DNA of 64,000 nt from Mycolicibacterium senegalense (GTDB lineage: Bacteria; Actinomycetota; Actinomycetes; Mycobacteriales; Mycobacteriaceae). The position numbers and the translations under genes are program-made. The notes under the pieces were generated by a model. The model saw nothing but the letters and a program-made list of their open reading frames with translations. It ran no database searches and was not told the DNA's origin. Every line of letters begins with the position of its first letter. The first letter of the stretch is position 1. The stretch is from positions 372,001 through 436,000 of the forward strand of contig NZ_CP081000.1 in assembly GCF_019645875.1 (NCBI RefSeq). The letters run 5' to 3'. Of this stretch, positions 20,982-28,252 are shown in pieces.

Positions 20982-21830
20982 TCAAACTTCCTGGAGCCCG
21001 ATCACAACCTTGCGGAACAACTGCGCGCCGGCATCCTTCTGTTCGGGCGGGCAGGTCACGTTGACGATCATTCCGCGGACCAGACCGTAGTAGTCGCACT
21101 CCTCCCGCTCAGTGCTGGTCAGCGCGAAGGAGTCATCGGCGGCCGATTCGGGTGCGTCGATCACCACATGGTCCAGCGAGCGGGTCTTGGTCTCGATGAC
21201 CTGGCCGTGCTTGCTGATGACGGTCGTGATCTTGGCGCCTTTGCAGCGCTCGTACCACTGCCGGGCGAAGTCGAGACTGGCCGGTTCCTTCGACGGGAAC
21301 ACCGTGAGCGAGAACGACTTGCTGTCTTCCTTGTTACCGCCGGGATCGTCGACCGGGTACATCAGGCGTGAGATGCGGGCGTCTTTGTATCGCTCCGGAT
21401 CGTCGTCGCCGCCGAAGTCCCATTTGGCGGTGTACAGCGGATCGTCGTCTGACGTACATCCCGGTGGTTCCGACGTGAATTTGTATTCGCGGTCGGGGTC
21501 GTACCCAGAGCCCCCACCCTGATTCATCTTCGTGTAATCGAACTCGGTGTAGCCCGGCGGGTACAGCGAGTCGAAGTCGATCGCGTTGAGGATCATCGTG
21601 GGCGGCTTGTCGCTCAGAAGCGGTCTGCCCTTTTCGGGTGCATCCGCGTGCTCGATGGGCGCCGAGTGCGGCCAGGCGAGCCAGGCCACCAGCGCCGCGA
21701 CCAGTACCACCACCACGCCGATGCCGACGCTGCCGAGGACGAGCGTTCGCCTCGACAGTTTTCGAGTACTCGCCGCACCTGGCGGAGCCGAGTATGACCA
21801 CTGGTCGGGCATCCCGTTGGGTCCGGTCAC
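20982..21830 (-). CDS. Membrane-anchored extracytoplasmic protein, PknH-sensor-like (last gene of Bat-like operon)
   Basis: A 282-residue protein: a short cytoplasmic N-terminus, one helix (about residues 30-53), then an extracytoplasmic domain of about 220 residues. That domain has four cysteines (PPGCTSDDD, WYERCKGAK, EECDYYG, NVTCPPE) and ends with a long amphipathic helix. The Cys spacing and the C-terminal ECDYYGLVRGMIVNVTC block resemble the extracellular sensor domain of PknH-type proteins; this is a remembered similarity and unverified. The start GTG at 21830 overlaps the upstream stop by four bases (GTGA), which indicates translational coupling and excludes the longer frame. It occupies the place where BatD would sit in Bat operons, but it is not BatD-like in sequence. 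Confidence 0.6.
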   Translation of the reverse strand: MTGPNGMPDQWSYSAPPGAASTRKLSRRTLVLGSVGIGVVVVLVAALVAWLAWPHSAPIEHADAPEKGRPLLSDKPPTMILNAIDFDSLYPPGYTEFDYTKMNQGGGSGYDPDREYKFTSEPPGCTSDDDPLYTAKWDFGGDDDPERYKDARISRLMYPVDDPGGNKEDSKSFSLTVFPSKEPASLDFARQWYERCKGAKITTVISKHGQVIETKTRSLDHVVIDAPESAADDSFALTSTEREECDYYGLVRGMIVNVTCPPEQKDAGAQLFRKVVIGLQEV

Positions 21831-22852
21831 GGCTGCGGTCCTGCCGTGCTGCACAGCGCTGTGGTCAAGTGACCGAGCGGAGTTCCGTCCGGGTCGCAGA
21901 AACCCGGGCCGTCGGCTGGACGGAGCTCCACGTGGTCGGGGTATTCCAGGGGCGCGTCGGTTCCCGGACCCTGACCCGGCCCCGGTACTTGGACCGGCGT
22001 CGGCGGCGGTGGCGGAGGTGGGGCATTGGGAGCCGCTGGCTGATTGGGATCAGCCGGGGGTTGCTGGGCCTGTTCCTGCTGTTGCTGAGCCTGGCGCGCT
22101 GCCTCCGTCTTCTGTGCCACCTCCCGGTCCTTCATCTCGATGCATTCCTTCATGCGGGCTTCGTCGTCGGGATACGGGCAGGGACCGGTCTTGGACTCGG
22201 TGAAGTCGATTCCGCCGCCGGGCGCACGCTTGTAGTCGTAGCCGTCGGGCGTCTTGGTCAGCGCTCCATTTTTGAGGGCGGCGAGCTTGTTGGCCAGTCG
22301 CTCGGGCGTTTCGCCGACGAATGCGCGGACGTCGGGGCTCGCGGAGGGGAACGTAGTGAAGCACCCGGTGTCGCCGTCGGCGGCTTCCACCGCGGGCGTC
22401 AGGAATTCCCGCGCCTTGGTGAAATGGCCCTGTTTGAGTTCGCTGTCACTGAGCTTCTCGGCGATCAGGGCGAAGTTGCCGCGCGGTGGGCAGGCGCTCG
22501 GTTCTTTCTCGTGCGCAGCCTTGAATTGTTCGAAGGCGCCGGGGACGTCGCCGCGAAGCATCAGCAGGTCGCCTTGGGCCAACTCTTCACGGAAGCCGCG
22601 CCCGATGTTGCCGACATCGATCCACTCGAGCGTGTTCTGCATGGCCGCATCGTCGCGGGCCGCGAACTGGCCGGGCAGTCTGTTGCCGAGGATTCCGACG
22701 CTGGCGATCTTGACCGCCAGCAGGAGCAGCAGTACCAGCACCGGAATCGACCAGAGCAGAAGCTTGCGCCGCAACTGCAGGCGGCTGGGCCGGGGCGCAG
22801 CCGGTTTCTGCTGTGCCTCACTGGATTCGGCGGGCGGGAGCGTTTGTGTCAT
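21827..22852 (-). CDS. Membrane-anchored TPR-like protein (BatC position)
   Basis: A 341-residue protein with a Pro/Ala-rich cytoplasmic start, one transmembrane helix (about residues 31-48), a helical extracytoplasmic region with tandem helix pairs (GDLLMLRGDVPGAFEQFKAAHE and a following pair, TPR-like), two cysteines that may pair, and a long Gln/Pro-rich low-complexity segment (about residues 250-295). It closes with a short Cys-containing tail. The ATG overlaps the stop of the upstream VWA gene by four bases (ATGA). In Bat operons the gene after the two VWA proteins is the TPR protein BatC, and this gene fits that place. The sequence match to BatC is by fold and order only. Confidence 0.6.
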   Translation of the reverse strand: MTQTLPPAESSEAQQKPAAPRPSRLQLRRKLLLWSIPVLVLLLLLAVKIASVGILGNRLPGQFAARDDAAMQNTLEWIDVGNIGRGFREELAQGDLLMLRGDVPGAFEQFKAAHEKEPSACPPRGNFALIAEKLSDSELKQGHFTKAREFLTPAVEAADGDTGCFTTFPSASPDVRAFVGETPERLANKLAALKNGALTKTPDGYDYKRAPGGGIDFTESKTGPCPYPDDEARMKECIEMKDREVAQKTEAARQAQQQQEQAQQPPADPNQPAAPNAPPPPPPPTPVQVPGPGQGPGTDAPLEYPDHVELRPADGPGFCDPDGTPLGHLTTALCSTAGPQP

Positions 22853-23886
22853 TTCCGTACCGTCCCCCTTCTGCGCCGCAGCCAATGACCGGCCAGCCCG
22901 TACAGTTCGACACCGAACAGCGCTGCGGCGATCGCGGCGAAGAACCAGTAGAACTCCGTCCGATCCGGGTGCGGGACTTTGGGATTGATCGGGTCGGCGG
23001 GGGCGGCCTGTGGCACCGCTGATGGCAGTTCGTCGGCGCTGACCAATCCGCTCTCACGCTTCTGGAACGGAATTCCCAGACTGTCGGCCGCGGTGGTCAG
23101 GGCCTCTTCGTTGAGTGGGACGTCGACCGTGTCGTAGTTCGGGCCGGCGTAGATGCGTGGTTTGGTGTCGTTGGTTCCGTAACCGAACACCGCCCCGCCG
23201 GACACCTGGGCCAGTGGGATGTCGAACTCGGCATCGTCCGAGTCGCTGCCCGCGCCGAAGATGAAGACGAGATTCGCCGATCCCGGATACGTCCGGGAGG
23301 CCGCGTTGAGTTGCTCTTTGAGCAGCGAATTCGCCGCCGTGACATCGGTTTTCACCACGCCATCGGTGGACCGCTCGCCGTATGGTCTGAAGTTCTGCAG
23401 AAATGGGGCCAGGCTCCACTCGTCGCGGGAGATCGGCCAGTCGACGCGGGCGGTGTCGGCATAGGAGATCACGCTGAACCGGGCGTCCGGATACTTCGTC
23501 AAGACCACCTGGGCGTCTTTCACAGCGCCCTCCAAACGGGTTTCACTGTCGCCGTAGCTGGTTCCCGCCGAACGGCCGAAGCCGCTGGCATTCATGCCCG
23601 CAGAGCGGTCGATCACGAGGAACACATTGATGTTGGACTCTTCTGCGGTGGTGGTGAGCCGAGGCGGGCGCTCGGCATCGGACTCGTCGCCGAGGCGGGT
23701 GGCAGCCAGGCCGAGACACACGATGGCTACCAGTGCCATGCCGATGCGCAGCCACTCCCGGCCGTCGGGCATCCGCCCTCTGCGGCGGGCGCTGATGATG
23801 GCGGCGGCGATTCGCAGGCCGACCGCCACGAGCACGAACACGACGATCAACCAGATCGGGAACACCGGGGCGACACTGAGTTTCAC
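22849..23886 (-). CDS. VWA-domain membrane protein, BatB-like, with incomplete MIDAS
   Basis: A 345-residue protein with two N-terminal helices (about 9-31 and 45-65), a von Willebrand factor A domain (about 85-290) and a C-terminal helix (about 315-336), the BatA/BatB layout. The first metal-site motif reads DRSAG instead of DxSxS, and the segment that normally ends in TDG reads FIFGAGSDSDD. The metal-ion-dependent adhesion site is therefore incomplete, although Asp and the first Ser remain. The GTG start overlaps the previous stop by four bases. It would sit in the cytoplasmic membrane with the VWA domain probably outside. Role inferred: part of a MoxR-controlled complex. Confidence 0.72.
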   Translation of the reverse strand: MKLSVAPVFPIWLIVVFVLVAVGLRIAAAIISARRRGRMPDGREWLRIGMALVAIVCLGLAATRLGDESDAERPPRLTTTAEESNINVFLVIDRSAGMNASGFGRSAGTSYGDSETRLEGAVKDAQVVLTKYPDARFSVISYADTARVDWPISRDEWSLAPFLQNFRPYGERSTDGVVKTDVTAANSLLKEQLNAASRTYPGSANLVFIFGAGSDSDDAEFDIPLAQVSGGAVFGYGTNDTKPRIYAGPNYDTVDVPLNEEALTTAADSLGIPFQKRESGLVSADELPSAVPQAAPADPINPKVPHPDRTEFYWFFAAIAAALFGVELYGLAGHWLRRRRGTVRK

Positions 23887-24959
23887 AGCCGCATCCCCAG
23901 CCGTGCTGCGGCCAGCGCGACAGCCGCGATCAACGCGATCTGCAGGAGCAGGTCAGGCACATCCCACCGGAACGGATGCTTCTCCTCCTGGCGTTCTTCA
24001 TCGAGCTTCGACGGTGGCGGATTCGACATGATCTTGTCGAGTGCGTTCGACAGCTCTTCCTTCTGATTCTCGATCTTCCTGGGTGTCGCGTCGTCACCGA
24101 CAAGCCCGCCGACCTCGGTGTAGAGATACTGCTTGCCGCCGGAATCCTTCACCAACTGGTCGATGAACTTTCCGGGGTGGGTTCCCGGGACGATGGTGTT
24201 CACCTGGATCTTCGAATCCTTCACGACGGCGCTCAGCATGGCGTCGGAGTACGTCGGGGGAGTGTCGGAGTAGGTCTTGGTTCCGCCGATGTAGATGATG
24301 GCCCGGCCTCGGCCGTTGTCCGATCCGACGGCGGGCAAGCCCATCGCGCACATCGCGATCGTGTCGTTGATCGTGGACCTGGTGTCGGCATAGCGGTTGA
24401 ACAGTTCGCTGTCCGAGGAAAACGCCGCTGCTGGATTGTCTTTGGACCCGGCCGCCTCGGCGACTTTGCCGATCTCGGCCAGACGTTGTGATACCCACGG
24501 CAGGTCCGAGGTGACCGGGAAGTTCCGGTAGAACTCCTTGGTCATCCCGATGCGTTGATTGCCGAAGCCGCCCACCTTCTCGCCCAGGATGGTCATCAAC
24601 TGGGATATGGAAACGCTGTCGGTCATGCCGATGTTGTAGAGCGGCCCGAAGCACAGCATGATGTCGACGTTCGGGGTGTCCGACCCGGCCAGTTGCGGTT
24701 CGTATGTCTTGGTCGGACGGAGAGTGGCGCCGATGAGCATGAACACCGCGATGACCGCCATCACCAGCGCCACCACGGAGAGGCGTTCGTGCAGCCGCAG
24801 CGCGCGCTGGTATTCGGGCAGCGTCGTGATCCGAAACGACCTTGCCAGGTAAGGCAGTTCGCCCTGCCAGCCGAAGCGCGTGCGTCGCGTGGCGTACCAC
24901 AGCGCGACGCCGATGGCGATCGCGATCGGCAACAGTAGGAGCGGCCATTTCACGCCCAT
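23883..24959 (-). CDS. VWA-like membrane protein, BatA-like, with lost MIDAS
   Basis: A 358-residue protein with helices at about 5-23 and 61-81 and a C-terminal helix at about 335-355. Between them lies a VWA-like Rossmann domain that starts NVDIMLCFG; the DxSxS signature is absent (CFGPLYN stands in its place), and the TDG strand reads YIGGTKTYSD. The fold is recognised by strand pattern and neighbourhood more than by motif. It starts ten bases inside the end of the upstream gene. In Bat operons two VWA proteins sit in tandem and may interact, and this gene takes the BatA place. Metal binding in the classic manner looks impossible. Confidence 0.65.
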   Translation of the reverse strand: MGVKWPLLLLPIAIAIGVALWYATRRTRFGWQGELPYLARSFRITTLPEYQRALRLHERLSVVALVMAVIAVFMLIGATLRPTKTYEPQLAGSDTPNVDIMLCFGPLYNIGMTDSVSISQLMTILGEKVGGFGNQRIGMTKEFYRNFPVTSDLPWVSQRLAEIGKVAEAAGSKDNPAAAFSSDSELFNRYADTRSTINDTIAMCAMGLPAVGSDNGRGRAIIYIGGTKTYSDTPPTYSDAMLSAVVKDSKIQVNTIVPGTHPGKFIDQLVKDSGGKQYLYTEVGGLVGDDATPRKIENQKEELSNALDKIMSNPPPSKLDEERQEEKHPFRWDVPDLLLQIALIAAVALAAARLGMRL

Positions 24960-25423
24960 GTCAGCACCGCCGTCCGTGCTGCCTGCACGACGTCGGGAAC
25001 GCTCTGTGGATCGACTTCGTGGAACTGGCCCGGATAGGTCATGGCCAGGACATTGAGAGCAGAGCCGGCCAGCGGGCTGTATGCGACGTCGGTCGCCGTC
25101 ATCCTGCGGGCCTGGAATCCGGTACGAAAGTCGATGAAATTCCTGAAGATTCGGCTGATCTCATGAAACGCGTCACGGGTGGAGAGCTGCCCTTCGCGAT
25201 GCTGTTGCTCAACCTTGGTCAGTGACCGGGAGAACTTGAACCGCAGCACTTTGTAGCTGATGTCGCGGATCACCGGGATCCGCCGTAGCACCTCTATGGG
25301 CAGGGTCCACACGATCACCCCGACGATCCAGCCGATGACGAGGACGACCAGGAACGCGGCGCCGATCACCCACCACACCGGGTACGCCATGGGGGGGAAC
25401 AGGAAGTCGATCGCGTCGTGCAT
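24950..25423 (-). CDS. Small one-helix membrane protein, DUF4381-like
   Basis: A 157-residue protein: a short N-terminus, one strong transmembrane helix (about residues 15-39), then a helical cytoplasmic part rich in basic and aromatic residues, ending in the sequence around DVVQAARTAVLTW. This is the size and layout of the DUF4381-type proteins that stand between the DUF58 and VWA genes in many MoxR operons. The start ATG overlaps the DUF58 stop in a TGATG arrangement (one shared base), so the longer frame is not real. Membership is inferred from position and topology. Confidence 0.65.
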   Translation of the reverse strand: MHDAIDFLFPPMAYPVWWVIGAAFLVVLVIGWIVGVIVWTLPIEVLRRIPVIRDISYKVLRFKFSRSLTKVEQQHREGQLSTRDAFHEISRIFRNFIDFRTGFQARRMTATDVAYSPLAGSALNVLAMTYPGQFHEVDPQSVPDVVQAARTAVLTWA

Positions 25424-26313
25424 CAGCGGCGTCCCTCCGACAGCGTAGACAGGGCCGGGCCGATGTCTGCCCGCGACGAGATGCGTACACACGGGCTGTC
25501 GAGTTGCGCGATGAACGACTCCCATTCGGCCCGCCGCGCGGCCTCGGCGCGGCGGTAGGACTCCAGTACCTTGGTTCCGAGGACCGACGGGGTGAGCAGG
25601 GCCTTGCCGGTGGCGACGTCGAGCACTTCGTCGGCAGCGTGCGGTTGCCCGAGGATGTCGAGGTCTTCGATCAGGATCCAGTGAATCGCGTTGCGGCCCC
25701 GCAAAGTCATTGCCGCTGCCACGAGTTCAGGTGTGACGGCGGGCTGGTCGCACACGATGTAGATCGCGTACCGCTTGTCCAGATTGCCCGCTACGAACTC
25801 GAGCTGCCTGACGATGTTCGACGGGTTGCCGACCTCGATGTTGATGTGGCTGAGCAGGTTCAGGATCTGCTCAAGATGGTCCTCGCCGGTCTTGCCCGGT
25901 TCGATGGATGATCCGCGGTCGTCTCCGTAGACCAGGCTGATCTTGTCGGCCTGGGCCGAGGCGACCAGCCCGACCGCGCCGAGGGACAGGATCGCCAGGT
26001 CGCGTTTACTCTCCCCGCTTGGGGAATGGGCCAGCAGGTTGGCCCCGGTGTCGGCGATCAGCAGGAACTCCTGGGCCTTCTCGGCGACGTACCGGCGGAC
26101 CACCAGGTGGGTGTTGCGGGCCGACGCCTTCCAGTCGATATCGCGGACGTCGTCACCGATGGTGTACTCGCGCAGGTCGACGAAATCATCGCTGCGGCCG
26201 AACTGCAGCGAGGTGTGCCCGCCCTCCAGGACCCGATGTGACCGCAGGCGCATCCCGACGGCCCGAGGGTCGAAATTGAGTTGGGCCCGGACCCGGTTGA
26301 GAATGTCCCCCAT
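25423..26313 (-). CDS. DUF58 domain protein (MoxR partner)
   Basis: A 296-residue cytoplasmic DUF58 protein. The family signature is clear: GGHTSLQFGRSDDFVDLREY followed by GDDVRDIDWKASAR and VRRYVAEKAQEFLLIADTG, i.e. the R-x-Y-x-x-G-D-D-x-R-x-I-D-W core and the start of a VWA-like fold. DUF58 proteins are nearly always coded beside MoxR ATPases and are probably their clients. The gene follows moxR by nine bases. No transmembrane helix is seen, unlike DUF58 proteins with two N-terminal helices. Confidence 0.85.
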   Translation of the reverse strand: MGDILNRVRAQLNFDPRAVGMRLRSHRVLEGGHTSLQFGRSDDFVDLREYTIGDDVRDIDWKASARNTHLVVRRYVAEKAQEFLLIADTGANLLAHSPSGESKRDLAILSLGAVGLVASAQADKISLVYGDDRGSSIEPGKTGEDHLEQILNLLSHINIEVGNPSNIVRQLEFVAGNLDKRYAIYIVCDQPAVTPELVAAAMTLRGRNAIHWILIEDLDILGQPHAADEVLDVATGKALLTPSVLGTKVLESYRRAEAARRAEWESFIAQLDSPCVRISSRADIGPALSTLSEGRR

Positions 26314-26322
26314 CGTGGCTCG

Positions 26323-27327
26323 CTACGGCGTCGGAACGCGGTGCAGGATGCCGTCGATGAGATATTCCGGGGTGATGCCTTGGGCCGACGCCTGGAATTT
26401 GAGGATGATGCGGTGCCGGAGAACACGCTTGGCGACGGCCTTGACATCGTCGGGAACCGCGTATGGTCGGCCCTCCAGCAGCGCGTGTGCGCACGCCGCG
26501 CGGCAGAGGGCGATGGTGGCGCGGGGGCTGGCGCCGAACTGGATGAGGTCGGCGAGTTGGGGCTCCAGGTAGTTCTTGGGATGCCTGGTCGCGTTCACGA
26601 TGTAGCTCGCGTACCTGACGATCGAGCGGTCGATGAACACCCGCTTGAACATGGCCTGCAGCCAGAGCACCCGCTGCGTATCGAGCTGACCGTTCCCGGC
26701 TTCCGGATGCGCGTCGAACACCCCGCCGGCGATCCGGGCGACGACTTCCTCTTCCTCCTCGGGCGTCGGATACGTGAGGATGTCCTTGAGCATGAAGCGG
26801 TCCATCTGCGCTTCGGAGAGCTGATAGGTGCCTTCTTGGTCGATCGGGTTCTGCGTCGCGAGCACCAGGAACGGGTTTGGCAGAGGGTAAACCGTTCCGC
26901 CGATGGTGGTCTGGCGTTCCTCCATCGCCTCCAGCATTGCGCTCTGGGTTTTCGCCGACGACCGGTTGATCTCGTCGAGTAACACGATGTTGGCGTGCAC
27001 CGGACCGAACGAGACCTTGAACTCGCCGTTTTTCTGGTCCCAGATCTGACCGCCGGTGATGTCGCTGGGTAGCAGGTCAGGCGTGCATTGGATGCGTTGG
27101 AACCGGGCGGCCAGGCTTTCCGCGAGGGTCTTGGCCGCCGTCGTCTTGGCCAGCCCGGGAACGCTTTCCAGCAGGACGTGCCCGGAAGCGATGAGCCCGA
27201 TCAACAGCGACTGCTGCAGAGTTTTCTGGCCGACGATCTTGGCCGAGAGCGCGTTCTGCAGGTAGTGGACCGTCCCGCCGACGCGTTGGAGATCCTCATG
27301 GGACAGCTGAGGTCCGGACAACTGCAT
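26323..27327 (-). CDS. moxR: MoxR-family AAA+ ATPase
   Basis: A 334-residue AAA+ ATPase. Walker A is SVPGLAKTT (Lys61), Walker B is IVLLDEINRSS (Asp118, Glu119), followed by the sensor-1 strand LATQNPIDQEGTYQLSEAQMDRF, all typical of MoxR. MoxR ATPases act as chaperones that remodel or load metal into partner VWA proteins. The ATG at 27327 has GGGGGA upstream; the longer frame would add 16 residues without a ribosome site. It is the first gene of a seven-gene minus-strand operon with very short overlaps. It is not one of the three M. tuberculosis moxR contexts that I can recall. Confidence 0.9.
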   Translation of the reverse strand: MQLSGPQLSHEDLQRVGGTVHYLQNALSAKIVGQKTLQQSLLIGLIASGHVLLESVPGLAKTTAAKTLAESLAARFQRIQCTPDLLPSDITGGQIWDQKNGEFKVSFGPVHANIVLLDEINRSSAKTQSAMLEAMEERQTTIGGTVYPLPNPFLVLATQNPIDQEGTYQLSEAQMDRFMLKDILTYPTPEEEEEVVARIAGGVFDAHPEAGNGQLDTQRVLWLQAMFKRVFIDRSIVRYASYIVNATRHPKNYLEPQLADLIQFGASPRATIALCRAACAHALLEGRPYAVPDDVKAVAKRVLRHRIILKFQASAQGITPEYLIDGILHRVPTP

Positions 27328-27438
27328 GCGTAATCCCCCGTCGAAGCGCGCCGTGTGTCGGATTGAGCCTAGCAACGGTCGGCGCAGCCCAGGTGCACGA
27401 ATTTTCCGGCCGCGGATGGGGCAGATTAGACACCGAAT

Positions 27439-27484
27439 GTGCGCTCAGATCGCGTCCGGGAGCGAATTCACGATCTGAGCGCAC
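27439..27484. terminator. Terminator hairpin after the succinate dehydrogenase operon
   Basis: GTGCGCTCAGATCG (27439-27452) and CGATCTGAGCGCAC (27471-27484) form a perfect 14-bp stem with an 18-base loop. It starts 16 bases beyond the sdhB stop in the direction of transcription and separates the sdh operon from the moxR promoter. Confidence 0.7.
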
Positions 27485-27500
27485 GCTCGGGTTTCAGGGT

Positions 27501-28250
27501 CTACCGCCGGAACAGCTTGTTACCCAACCAGACAATCGGGTCGTACTTGCGATCGGCGACCCGTTCCTTCATCGGGATCAGCGCGTTGTCGGTGATCTTG
27601 ATGTTTTCCGGGCACACCTCGGTGCAGCACTTGGTGATGTTGCAGTAGCCCAGGCCGAACTCGTCTTGGGCCATGTCCTTACGGTCCAGGACGTCGAGGG
27701 GGTGCATGTCCAGCTCCGCGATCCGCATATGGAACCGCGGGCCGGCGAACGCCTCCTTGTTCTCCTCGTGGTCACGCACCACGTGGCAGACGTTCTGGCA
27801 CAGGAAGCACTCGATGCACTTGCGGAACTCCTGGCTGCGTTCGACGTCTTCCTGCTGCATCCGATACTCGCCGGGCTGCAGATCTTTGGGTGGCGTGAAC
27901 GACGGTATCTGGCGGGCCTTTTCGTAGTTGAAGGACACGTCGGTGACCAGGTCGCGCATCACCGGGAAGGTCCGCAACGGCGTCACAGTGACGGTTTCGG
28001 ACGGGTCGAAGGTCGACATCCGGGTCATGCACATCAGCCGCGGACGGCCGTTGATCTCCGCCGAGCAGGACCCGCACTTACCGGCCTTGCAGTTCCAGCG
28101 CACCGCCAGGTCCGGTGTCTGGGTGGCCTGCAGCCGGTGGATGATGTCGAGCACCACCTCGCCGTCGTTCACCTCGACGGTGTAGTCCTGCAACCCGCCG
28201 CCGGTGTCATCGCCGCGCCAGACGCGCAGGTTCGCGTTGTAGGCACTCAT
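27501..28250 (-). CDS. sdhB: Succinate dehydrogenase 1 iron-sulfur subunit
   Basis: A 249-residue iron-sulfur subunit. The [2Fe-2S] ligands are in WNCKAGKCGSC with the later LMC, the [4Fe-4S] ligands in CIECFLCQNVC, and the [3Fe-4S] region in CNITKCCTEVCPEN. It carries electrons from the SdhA flavin to the quinone site. The ATG at 28250 follows the sdhA stop by two bases (TGAGCATG), so the longer frame is rejected. Orthologue of M. tuberculosis Rv0247c by sequence and gene order (last gene of the operon). Confidence 0.93.
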   Translation of the reverse strand: MSAYNANLRVWRGDDTGGGLQDYTVEVNDGEVVLDIIHRLQATQTPDLAVRWNCKAGKCGSCSAEINGRPRLMCMTRMSTFDPSETVTVTPLRTFPVMRDLVTDVSFNYEKARQIPSFTPPKDLQPGEYRMQQEDVERSQEFRKCIECFLCQNVCHVVRDHEENKEAFAGPRFHMRIAELDMHPLDVLDRKDMAQDEFGLGYCNITKCCTEVCPENIKITDNALIPMKERVADRKYDPIVWLGNKLFRR

Positions 28251-28252
28251 GC

